Below, piece after piece: positions 25,878 through 32,953 of a stretch of DNA of 64,000 nucleotides. A program made the position numbers and the translations under genes. Positions within the stretch are counted from its first letter, which is position 1. Every line of letters starts with the position of its first letter. The DNA is taken from positions 140,605 through 204,604 of the forward strand of contig CANDEV010000005.1 of NCBI GenBank assembly GCA_947383835.1. Reading direction: 5' to 3'. The notes under the pieces were generated by a model. It had not been told where the DNA came from, did no database searches, and was given only the letters and a program-made list of their open reading frames with translations. This stretch comes from an uncultured Clostridia bacterium (lineage in GTDB: Bacteria > Bacillota > Clostridia > Oscillospirales > Ruminococcaceae).

Positions 25878-26612
25878 ATGGGCGTAGTATCAATGAAACA
25901 GCTTCTCGAAGCAGGCGTTCACTTCGGTCACCAGACCAGAAGATGGAACCCGAAAATGGCTCCGTACATCTTTACGGAGAGAAACGGCATTTACATCATC
26001 GACCTTCAGAAAACAGTTAAGAAGCTTGACGAGGCTTATAACTTCATCAAGTCCGTTGCCGAGAACGGTGACACGGTTCTTTTTGTCGGCACTAAGAAGC
26101 AGGCAGGCGATTCCGTTAAGGAAGAGGCTGTACGCGCAGGCGTTCACTATGTAAACGCAAGATGGCTCGGCGGTATGATGACAAACTTTAAGACTATCCA
26201 GAGACGTATCAAGAGACTTGAACAGCTCCACCAAATGGAAGAGGACGGAACTTTCAACCTCCTCCCCAAAAAGGAAGTTATTAAGCTCCAGCTTGAAATT
26301 GAAAAGCTTGAAAAATACCTCGGCGGTATCAAGACAATGACAAAGCTCCCCGGAGCGCTGTTCATCGTTGACCCCCGCAAGGAAAAGATCGCAGTTGCCG
26401 AAGCTAAGAAGCTCGGTATCCCTATCGTTGCGATCGTAGATACAAACTGTGATCCCGACGACGTTGATTATGTTATCCCCGGAAACGACGACGCTATCCG
26501 CGCTGTTAAACTTATCGCAGGCGCAATGGCTGACGCTGTTATCGAGGGCAGACAGGGCGAGCAGGAGGTTGCTGCTGCTGAAGAAGAAGCAGAGGAAGCT
26601 GCCGCTGAATAA
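25878..26612 (+). CDS. rpsB: 30S ribosomal protein S2
   Basis: A 244-residue S2 with the family signatures MKQLLEAGVHFGHQTRRWNPKMAPYIFTERNGIYIIDLQKT and PGALFIVDPRKEKIAVAEAKKLGIPIVAIVDTNCDPD. It ends in an acidic Ala/Glu tail. AGGAGGAAC precedes the ATG. In most bacteria tsf follows directly; here it starts 786 bases later, with another gene between. Confidence 0.98.
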   Translation: MGVVSMKQLLEAGVHFGHQTRRWNPKMAPYIFTERNGIYIIDLQKTVKKLDEAYNFIKSVAENGDTVLFVGTKKQAGDSVKEEAVRAGVHYVNARWLGGMMTNFKTIQRRIKRLEQLHQMEEDGTFNLLPKKEVIKLQLEIEKLEKYLGGIKTMTKLPGALFIVDPRKEKIAVAEAKKLGIPIVAIVDTNCDPDDVDYVIPGNDDAIRAVKLIAGAMADAVIEGRQGEQEVAAAEEEAEEAAAE

Positions 26613-26629
26613 TTCAAATAGCAGACAGA

Positions 26630-26656
26630 CAAGGCAGACACCCAATGTCTGCCTTG
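26630..26656 (+). terminator. Hairpin after rpsB
   Basis: A perfect 11-bp stem CAAGGCAGACA / TGTCTGCCTTG with a CCCAA loop, 18 bases after the rpsB stop. Only a short T-rich tail follows, so termination may be partial. Confidence 0.65.
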
Positions 26657-26748
26657 ATTTCGGTATATAATTTTTGTCTCAATTCGACTTCGTGTTCTAA
26701 ACATAATTGTGGTATTATACAGCTCTGTATGTAAAGGAGGTAAGAACC

Positions 26749-27288
26749 TTGGATAAACGGGTCATTCATATATACGGCGCGTCCGGCTCCGGAACCTCTA
26801 CTATAGGCAGGTTTATTAGTGATAAAGCAGGATATTTTTTCATGGATACGGATGATTATTTTTGGGAAGAAACAAATCCGCCATTTCAAATCAAAAGAAA
26901 TATTTCTGACAGGATTGCTTTGATGAAAAATGATATTGAAAGACATGAAAAGGTAGTTATTTCCGGTTCACTTGTTGGTTGGGGCGATGAGCTGATACCT
27001 TTATTTACATTAGCCATTCGTGTAGCAACAGATACCGCAATACGAATTGACAGATTGAAGAAAAGAGAACGGGAGCGTTTCGGAAGTCGGGTCGATTTTG
27101 GTGGAGATATGTACGAAAGCCACCAAGAATTTCTTGATTGGGCAGCTTCTTATGATAATGGTGATATAAATATGAGAAGCAAATCAAAACACGATGAATG
27201 GCAAAAACAATTGCAGTGTCAGAAAATTTTATTGGACGGAAGTTTGGCTGTAGAAAAGAACTTTGAAATAATAAAGCAATATCTATAG
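26749..27288 (+). CDS. P-loop nucleotide kinase-like protein
   Basis: A 179-residue cytosolic protein, start TTG with GGAGG 8 bases upstream. The N-terminal VIHIYGASGSGTSTIGRFISDKAGYFFMDTDDYFW is a nucleotide-kinase P-loop in which the usual Lys is Thr (GSGTST). Similar loops occur in a group of small adenylate/shikimate kinase-like proteins. VATDTAIRIDRLKKRERERFG resembles the lid region. The substrate is unknown. Codon use is AT-richer than the flanking rpsB and tsf genes, suggesting later insertion. Confidence 0.7.
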   Translation: MDKRVIHIYGASGSGTSTIGRFISDKAGYFFMDTDDYFWEETNPPFQIKRNISDRIALMKNDIERHEKVVISGSLVGWGDELIPLFTLAIRVATDTAIRIDRLKKRERERFGSRVDFGGDMYESHQEFLDWAASYDNGDINMRSKSKHDEWQKQLQCQKILLDGSLAVEKNFEIIKQYL

Positions 27289-27397
27289 CTTTCAGTTTGT
27301 AAAATGCTTTGCTCAATTAAAAATTTATAAATATTTGCCCGATTAGTTTAGAAGAACACAAAAACAAATTGGGAGTAATTTTTTAGGAGGAATAAAA

Positions 27398-28321
27398 ATG
27401 GGAAAGATCTCAACACAGGAAATTAAAGACCTTATGAAAGCTACCGGAGTTGGCATGATGGATTGTAAAAAGGCTCTTGAAGAGGCTGAGGGCGATACAG
27501 AAAAGGCTGTTCTGATACTCCGTGAAAAGGGACTTGCAACACAGGCAAAGAAAAGCGGCAGAATTGCTGCGGAGGGTATCGTTACTTCCGTTGTAGAGGG
27601 CAATGTGGGCGCAGTTGTTGAAGTAAACATCGAGACAGACTTTGCTGCAAACAACGACGAGTTCAAGGCATTCGTTGCGGCAGTTGCAAAGACTGTAATT
27701 GAAAAGAACCCCGCTGACCTTGACGCACTCAAGGCTGCAACTATCAGCGGCGGCGACAAGAGCGTTGAGGAAACTCTCCAAGACCTCTTTATCAAAATCA
27801 GGGAAAATATGGTTATACGTCGTTTTCAGAGATTTGAGGGCGTACTTGTTCCTTATGTTCACGGCGGCGGAAGCATTGGCGTAATGGTAAAGCTTGACAC
27901 AGACCTCCCCGCAGACAAGGCATTCGAGGTCGGCAAGGACTGTGCATTGCAGGTTGCTGCTATGAACCCCGCTTACCTTAACAGAGAGACTGTTCCCGCA
28001 GAGGTTATCGAGAACGAGAAGAAGATAATGATGGCTCAAATGGCTGAAGACCCCAAAATGGCAAGCAAGCCCGAACAGGTTCGCGCTAAGATCGTTGAGG
28101 GCAAGGTTGGCAAGTACTATTCCGAGAACTGTCTCCTTGAGCAGGCTTTTGTTAAGGACGACAAGGTTACCGTTCAGAAGTACGTTGAGAATGCCGCAAA
28201 GGAGCTTGGCGGAAAGATTGCTGTTGTTGATTACGTTCGTTTCGAGAGAGGCGAGGGTATCGAGAAAAAGGCTGACGACTTTGCAGCAGAGGTTGCAAGC
28301 ATGGCAAAGGGCAACGGCTGA
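27398..28321 (+). CDS. tsf: Translation elongation factor Ts
   Basis: A 307-residue guanine-exchange factor for EF-Tu. The N-terminal UBA-like domain with IKDLMKATGVGMMDCKKALEEAEGDTEKAVLILREKG is followed by VEVNIETDFAANNDEFKAF and the two core subdomains. TAGGAGGAA precedes the ATG. It ends in FERGEGIEKKADDFAAEVASM. Confidence 0.98.
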   Translation: MGKISTQEIKDLMKATGVGMMDCKKALEEAEGDTEKAVLILREKGLATQAKKSGRIAAEGIVTSVVEGNVGAVVEVNIETDFAANNDEFKAFVAAVAKTVIEKNPADLDALKAATISGGDKSVEETLQDLFIKIRENMVIRRFQRFEGVLVPYVHGGGSIGVMVKLDTDLPADKAFEVGKDCALQVAAMNPAYLNRETVPAEVIENEKKIMMAQMAEDPKMASKPEQVRAKIVEGKVGKYYSENCLLEQAFVKDDKVTVQKYVENAAKELGGKIAVVDYVRFERGEGIEKKADDFAAEVASMAKGNG

Positions 28322-28338
28322 TTTTAAAGTAAATAGGG

Positions 28339-28459
28339 CTGCCGTCATTAGGCAGGTAGCGATACAGAAGTATTGTTACCCATGGGAGCATTTTATCCAT
28401 TCAGACATAGTATGCCTGAAAGGGTAAAGGCTTAGCCTTTTGACGGCAGTTTTTCTTTT
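28339..28459 (+). ncRNA. Multibranched structured RNA between tsf and the hydrolase gene
   Basis: A perfect 9-bp closing stem, CTGCCGTCA (28339-28347) with TGACGGCAG (28441-28449), encloses four consecutive hairpins: 28355-28380 (GGTA/TACC plus CGATAC/GTATTG), 28382-28400 (ATGG/CCAT), 28401-28419 (TCAG/CTGA plus CAT/ATG) and 28426-28440 (AAAGGC/GCCTTT). A T-run follows the closing stem, and the next gene's GGAGG starts at 28460. It could be an elaborate tsf terminator, a riboswitch-like leader or a small RNA. No known family was recognised. Confidence 0.55.
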
Positions 28460-28469
28460 GGAGGACGTT

Positions 28470-29435
28470 ATGAAAATACTTATCAAAGTGTTAAGAATAT
28501 TTTTACTTGTGGTATTCATACTCGGCATATTGGTGTTGATTTGCTTTATAAATCACAGAATACAGCTTTCAAGAGAAAAAAAAATCCTGCGGCAGATAGG
28601 AAATTCGGTAAATGTGGACGGAAACTCCATGAATATTTATACCGAGGGTGAGGGAGACGTCACTCTCGTGTTTATGTCGGGCGGTGGGACTTGCTCGCCT
28701 GTGCTGGATTTCAAATCTCTGTATTCGCTGCTTAGTGATGAGTATAAAATCGCCGTGGTTGAAAAATTCGGGTACGGATTCAGCGATGTGGTCGATAAGG
28801 AGCGTGACATAAATTCAATCCTTGAAGATACAAGGTCTGCTCTGACAGCGGCGGGAATTGAAGCTCCCTACATACTCTGTCCGCACTCTATGTCCGGACT
28901 TGAAGCGCTTTACTGGGCGCAGAAATATCCTGATGAGGTGATGGCTATAGTGGGACTTGACATGGCTGTTCCTAAGTATTATGAGAGTATGAAAATAAAT
29001 ATCCCGCTTATGCACTTGGCAACTTTTGCGGCACAAATGGGTGTGACGCGTTTTATTCCAAATATTTCAGAAAGTGACGCAATAAAGTACGGTACACTTT
29101 CTGAGGAAGAAAAGGAACTGTACAGAGCTGTTTTTTACAGACGCACTGCTACCGTGACAATGATAAACGAAACCGAGGCTGTCAAGGAAAATGCAAAAAC
29201 CGTTGAAAGCGGGGGAGTACCCCAACTTCCAATGCTGCTGTTTATATCGGACGGTTCGGGCGGTACCGGCTTTGATAAAGAAACATGGCGCAGTATTCCC
29301 AAGGACTATATTGCACAGGTGCAGGGCGGCGAGTATGTAGAGCTTGATTGTCCTCATTACGTCCACGACTATGAGTATGAGAAAATATCAGGGGATATAA
29401 AAATGTTTGTTGAGAATATACGTGCAGACGAATAA
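28470..29435 (+). CDS. Alpha/beta hydrolase, membrane-anchored
   Basis: A 321-residue protein with an N-terminal transmembrane helix (about residues 8-28) placing the enzyme outside. The hydrolase core has LVFMSGGGTCSP (oxyanion region), VVEKFGYGFSDV, the nucleophile elbow ILCPHSMSGLEAL with Ser near 137, and late LFISDGSG (acid) and LDCPHYVHDYE (His). The elbow reads HSMSG instead of GHSMGG. The substrate is unknown. GGAGG precedes ATG 28470. It lies immediately after the multibranched RNA. Confidence 0.82.
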   Translation: MKILIKVLRIFLLVVFILGILVLICFINHRIQLSREKKILRQIGNSVNVDGNSMNIYTEGEGDVTLVFMSGGGTCSPVLDFKSLYSLLSDEYKIAVVEKFGYGFSDVVDKERDINSILEDTRSALTAAGIEAPYILCPHSMSGLEALYWAQKYPDEVMAIVGLDMAVPKYYESMKINIPLMHLATFAAQMGVTRFIPNISESDAIKYGTLSEEEKELYRAVFYRRTATVTMINETEAVKENAKTVESGGVPQLPMLLFISDGSGGTGFDKETWRSIPKDYIAQVQGGEYVELDCPHYVHDYEYEKISGDIKMFVENIRADE

Positions 29436-29472
29436 TACAAAACGGTACTGAAAAACAGTACCGTTTTGTATT
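29436..29472. terminator. Bidirectional terminator
   Basis: A perfect 15-bp stem (29436-29450 with 29456-29470) with AAAAA loop between the convergent hydrolase and apgM genes, with T-rich or A-rich flanks in each direction. Confidence 0.92.
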
Positions 29473-29477
29473 ATATT

Positions 29478-30692
29478 TTACTTATTCAAATCAATAAAAT
29501 AATTCATTATTGACGGACCTTTTTCAATGTACAGCCCCGTTTCTTTAGCGGTTTTCTCGGTGAAAACAGGCTTGCCCTCCGCTTTGACGCTCTTTTGGTA
29601 AATCATAAACGGAACAGCGTCGTTGGTGTGAGTTTTTAACGCAAGTGGAGTAGGGTGATCCGGGAGTATCATCAGCTTGAAATCGTCGTACTTGTCAAGC
29701 TCGGGGAGTATAGTCCCAAGAATTTCCTTGTCAATAATTTCAAGAGATTTGACCTTGTTCTCAATTTCATGCCTGTGACCGCACTCGTCGGGAGCCTCCA
29801 CATGAATGTAAACAAAGTCCTGACCGTCGGCAAGCTCCTTGACAGCGGCTTCCGCCTTGCCCTTGAAGTTGGTGTCAATGTAACCTGTCGCGCCCTCAAC
29901 GTTCACAACTCTCATGCCCGCGAATTTTCCAATGCCTTTGAGCAAGTCCACCGCCGAGATCATGGAAGCTTTAAGCTTGTGGCTCTCATAGAAATTTTCA
30001 AGATTTGCACGAACGCCCTCGCCCCAAAGCCAAATGCAGTTTGCGGGACGAAGTCCACGCTCTTCTCTCGCCTTGTTGACAGGGTGGTCTTTCAGAAGCT
30101 CATAGCTTTTTTTCATCATATCAAACAGCTTTTCCGCATTTGGGTGATTAGGAATGTACTCCGTAACCTTGCGTCCCGTAATGTCATGCGGCGGAGTAAG
30201 CGTACCCACATCAAGAGTACCACCGTGCCAGATGAGACAGTGACGGTAGCTTACACCGCTGTAAAGCTTAAATTCATCATTATCAAAGTGTGAAGCAAGG
30301 AACTTTACAAGCTCCTCTGCCTCTGCCGTTGATATATCGTCCGCGCAGTAATCAACAAGCGTCCTGTCCTCAAAATTCGGCTCGTTGGATACTGTAACAA
30401 GATTGCAGCGGAAGGAAACGTCCTCAGGCTTCATGTCAATGCCGATAGAACCTGCCTCCAGCGGGGAACGTCCCGTGTAGCACACCGCAGGGTCGTAGCC
30501 GAGGACGGAAAGATTAGCAACGTCCGAACCGGGCTTCATGCCGTCCGCAACAGTTTTTACCAAGCCGATAACCGAATTCTTTGCAAGAGCGTCCATATTC
30601 GGCGTAACGGACTTGCTCATAGGGGTCTCGCCGCCCAATTCCTCAACGGGGTAGTCAGCCATACCGTCGCAGAGCAAAACAACATACTTCAT
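29478..30692 (-). CDS. apgM: Cofactor-independent phosphoglycerate mutase, ApgM type
   Basis: A 404-residue enzyme of the alkaline-phosphatase superfamily, archaeal-type iPGM (about 400 residues, not the 510-residue GpmI). Motifs are VVLLCDGMAD at the N-terminus with the metal Asp, MKPGSDVANLSVLGYDP with the catalytic Ser, YIHVEAPDECGHRHE and LMILPDHPTP. It interconverts 3- and 2-phosphoglycerate in the cytosol. A paralogous annotation as phosphonopyruvate decarboxylase-like is possible but less likely here. GGAAG precedes the ATG. Confidence 0.92.
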   Translation of the reverse strand: MKYVVLLCDGMADYPVEELGGETPMSKSVTPNMDALAKNSVIGLVKTVADGMKPGSDVANLSVLGYDPAVCYTGRSPLEAGSIGIDMKPEDVSFRCNLVTVSNEPNFEDRTLVDYCADDISTAEAEELVKFLASHFDNDEFKLYSGVSYRHCLIWHGGTLDVGTLTPPHDITGRKVTEYIPNHPNAEKLFDMMKKSYELLKDHPVNKAREERGLRPANCIWLWGEGVRANLENFYESHKLKASMISAVDLLKGIGKFAGMRVVNVEGATGYIDTNFKGKAEAAVKELADGQDFVYIHVEAPDECGHRHEIENKVKSLEIIDKEILGTILPELDKYDDFKLMILPDHPTPLALKTHTNDAVPFMIYQKSVKAEGKPVFTEKTAKETGLYIEKGPSIMNYFIDLNK

Positions 30693-30768
30693 AAAAAAAC
30701 TTCCTTTTCTGAAAAATTATCTATAACAATTTTACCACAATCGGAAACAAAATGCAATAAAAATAAAA

Positions 30769-30804
30769 CAATTCTCCGACCAAATTTATTCGGTCGGAGA
30801 ATTT
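30769..30804. terminator. Hairpin terminator upstream of apgM
   Basis: A 12-bp stem AATTCTCCGACC / GGTCGGAGAATT with T-rich tails on both strands. On the minus strand it would end transcripts arriving from the araC-type gene. Confidence 0.8.
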
Positions 30805-30848
30805 TGCAAATGTTATCGGAAGTTATTTAAGGTAATACCGATTTTTTA

Positions 30849-30924
30849 CCTGCCCCTTGAGGGGCTGCAAAGTCAAAGTTTGTAATACTTTGCAATTGGA
30901 GGACTAACGCTGTGTGGCGTTCCC
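30849..30924 (+). repeat. Dispersed two-hairpin repeat, copy D (divergent)
   Basis: It contains GCCCCTTGAGGGGC, about 37 variable bases, then GGAGGACTAACGCTGTGTGG and CGTTCCC, ending on the base before the stop codon of the minus-strand AraC-type gene. It matches copies A-C in order of elements but is less GC-rich. Confidence 0.6.
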
Positions 30925-31836
30925 TTATTTAAGCTTTATTGGGCGAAGTATCTGATACCCCAAAACTTCGGGATAGTGCCGCTGATAGCACTGGCACGCG
31001 TCCTCGTTCCATTCGTATTTTCCGCCGTCAAACTTGCTTATGTCGTAATTCCATGCGAGATTTTCGACCTTGCCCATGACCTCGCCGTTGTCCTTTAGGT
31101 AATCATACGCAGGGTGGTGAAAAACAAGATAATAGCTGTCGGGGAATTCCTTTAACTCAAAGCCGTCGGGGATTTTTCCGCTGTAGTCAAGGGGAACGCC
31201 CGTGCCGTAAAAATATCTGCGTTCTCCGTTTGCCTTAAACCAGCCTGCTGTGTGCCCTGTAACGATAACATCGCTTACGTTGCTGAGACTGTCGATAATA
31301 CCGCATACGGAATTGCAGTCGTGGTACTGCCACATATCGCCGTAGTGCTTAGCTTTTTCCTCCCAAATACCGAGGTATTTGTGTGCAGGAATAAATTCTA
31401 CCTTTACATGGGCTTTGGCAAGAACATTTTTGCTCATATTTTTTTCTCCTCTCATATGTTGGTAATATTCGGGGCTGAGAACCACTTGTCTGATCGGAAG
31501 CGGAATAGGTACAGGTTCTCTCCGATAGGACGCAGGTGTGCACCCAAACGCCGCCTGGAAAGCTCTCGTCAGAGCCTCCTGCGAAGAGTAACCGCAGCTA
31601 AAGGCAATGTCAATGATCCGCTCGTCCGTGTCCCTTAAAGCAAGAGCCGCGCGAGTAAGCCGTCTGCCTGAAATATAGCGTTTCAACGTCATACCCGTGA
31701 TCTCGTGAAAAAGGGTAGAGCAGTAATATGGCGAGTACCCGATATAATTCGCTATCTGTATAAGCGACGGGTTTTCGCACAGCGTCTCTTCTACTCGGTC
31801 GATCATTTTTTGTATTGCCTCGTTCCATTCGTACAA
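30925..31836 (-). CDS. AraC-family regulator with GyrI-like effector domain
   Basis: A 303-residue protein. The N-terminal two helix-turn-helix motifs (LIQIANYIGYSPYYCSTLFHEITGMTLKRYI and IIDIAFSCGYSSQEALTRAFQAAFGCTPASYRR) form an AraC/XylS DNA-binding domain. The remaining residues (VKVEFIPAHKYLGIWEEKAKHYGDMWQYH...) match GyrI/SOUL-type effector-binding domains, as in Rob. TTG 31836 is preferred because GGAGG precedes it; ATG 31872 lacks a site. A paralog of the same design lies at 36188-37177. Confidence 0.87.
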   Translation of the reverse strand: MYEWNEAIQKMIDRVEETLCENPSLIQIANYIGYSPYYCSTLFHEITGMTLKRYISGRRLTRAALALRDTDERIIDIAFSCGYSSQEALTRAFQAAFGCTPASYRREPVPIPLPIRQVVLSPEYYQHMRGEKNMSKNVLAKAHVKVEFIPAHKYLGIWEEKAKHYGDMWQYHDCNSVCGIIDSLSNVSDVIVTGHTAGWFKANGERRYFYGTGVPLDYSGKIPDGFELKEFPDSYYLVFHHPAYDYLKDNGEVMGKVENLAWNYDISKFDGGKYEWNEDACQCYQRHYPEVLGYQILRPIKLK

Positions 31837-32072
31837 GCCGTTCGCCTCCCTCCGAAAATAAATATACCACATTTCAAGGAAAAAATCTTGATTTAAGTTG
31901 CGAAAATGCTTTGCAAGCCCAAAACGTACAGCGCCTCGATTTTTGGAGGACTGCCAAAATGCCGTTTGTGCGTTTACAGCTTTGAAATATGAAAATTGCC
32001 TATAATTATTTTACAGCATTTTTTACAGAATAGCAATGATATTATGCGGCTTTTTTTGCCGAAAAAATGTTG

Positions 32073-32561
32073 TCAATCCTCCGTTGTCTTTCTGTACAAA
32101 TTAATAATTTCCCTGCCGCACTTTTCGGCAAGCCGTACCGTCTGTCCCGTACCGCTGCGGTAATGGTTTTTATTGTAGTAACACAAGCAAACGTCTCCCA
32201 ATTCCACAAGCCGTTCGTTCCGTTTTTTCATGCAGTTTTTATCGTAGTGCTCCGAGACGATCTCCACGCTGTCCGCCGCTTCGAGTATTTTAAAATATGC
32301 CTCTTTGTCATATTTATTCCAACGGGCGGTCTGTTCCTCCGGCGGACATGGCAGGACTAAGTGCAGTCTAACTAAAGGGACGTGATTTTCACGGAAATTT
32401 ATAATAGATCTTTCAAATGTCATATCCCAGCCCAATGCGCCGCCTGCGTAAAAATCCGTTACACCCTCTTTCATCAGTTTTATAAGTTCAGACTTAAAAT
32501 TTTGATAAATTTCTCTGTTGTAATTAAATACTCTGTGTCCTGTAAAAAATACTTTTTTCAT
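32073..32561 (-). CDS. SLOG-superfamily protein (YpsA/DUF1273-like)
   Basis: A 162-residue cytosolic protein with a Rossmann-like SLOG fold: VFFTGHRVF at the start, FYAGGALGWDMTFE in the glycine loop, LVLPCPPEEQTARW, and CLCYYNKNHYRSGTGQTVRLA near the end. SLOG domains are proposed to bind nucleotide-derived ligands and occur in several defence and stress systems. AAAAGGAG precedes ATG 32561. The gene is divergent from an XRE regulator and shares an operator-bearing intergenic region. Confidence 0.8.
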   Translation of the reverse strand: MKKVFFTGHRVFNYNREIYQNFKSELIKLMKEGVTDFYAGGALGWDMTFERSIINFRENHVPLVRLHLVLPCPPEEQTARWNKYDKEAYFKILEAADSVEIVSEHYDKNCMKKRNERLVELGDVCLCYYNKNHYRSGTGQTVRLAEKCGREIINLYRKTTED

Positions 32562-32573
32562 AAAATTCTCCTT

Positions 32574-32592
32574 TTGTCTTGTTATAGGACAA
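32574..32592. promoter_or_regulatory. Operator 1 of the SLOG/XRE intergenic region
   Basis: The dyad TTGTC-N9-GACAA at 32574-32592. An identical dyad lies at 32623-32641. Inferred binding site of the adjacent XRE protein. Confidence 0.6.
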
Positions 32593-32622
32593 TATTATTT
32601 TAAAATTAGTGTATCATAATAT

Positions 32623-32641
32623 TTGTCCTTTGTCAAGACAA
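32623..32641. promoter_or_regulatory. Operator 2 of the SLOG/XRE intergenic region
   Basis: The dyad TTGTC-N9-GACAA, centred 49 bases from operator 1. On the minus strand it contains a TTGACA that, with TACACT 17 bases further, would be the SLOG gene's promoter. The second copy would therefore overlap a -35 element. Confidence 0.6.
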
Positions 32642-32660
32642 ATATCGTGGAGTGATTTTT

Positions 32661-32909
32661 ATGGGGAGAATTATTGACGGAAGTCAGACAAATATTGTCG
32701 GCAAACAAGTAAAAAAATTCCGCAAAGAGTGCGGTTTAAGTCAGCAATTACTTTCCGCAAAGCTTGAAACGCTTGCAATTTATATATGTCGAGGTTCGAT
32801 TTCAAGAATTGAAAAGCAGATAAGAACTGTTTCTGATATTGAACTTTACGGATTATCAAAAGTTTTGAACAAACCTATCGAAAGCTTTTTTGAAAACATC
32901 GAAAAATAA
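32661..32909 (+). CDS. XRE-family helix-turn-helix regulator
   Basis: An 82-residue single-domain protein. The helix-turn-helix is VKKFRKECGLSQQLLSAKLETLAIYICRGSISRIEKQIRTVSDIELYGLSKVLNKPIESFF. Compared with phage-type Cro/C1 domains it carries a few extra residues (IYICRG) before the recognition helix. GGAG precedes ATG 32661 by 8 bases. It is presumably an autorepressor that also controls the divergent SLOG gene. Confidence 0.85.
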   Translation: MGRIIDGSQTNIVGKQVKKFRKECGLSQQLLSAKLETLAIYICRGSISRIEKQIRTVSDIELYGLSKVLNKPIESFFENIEK

Positions 32910-32935
32910 GGCAGGAAAAATCTTCCTGCCTTTTA
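32908..32935. terminator. Bidirectional terminator
   Basis: AAGGCAGGAA / TTCCTGCCTT stem followed by T-run, between the convergent XRE and sulP genes. Confidence 0.9.
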
Positions 32936-32953
32936 TCATATACTTTTGTATTT

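Noticed and set aside
27410..28348. A 312-codon open frame on the minus strand opposite tsf
   Set aside because: It is a Cys/Leu/Asn-rich shadow of the strongly conserved EF-Ts gene, with no ribosome site or promoter. Similar long shadow frames lie opposite rpsB (25890-26645), pnp (18405-18992, 19293-19934) and mreB (23637-24197).
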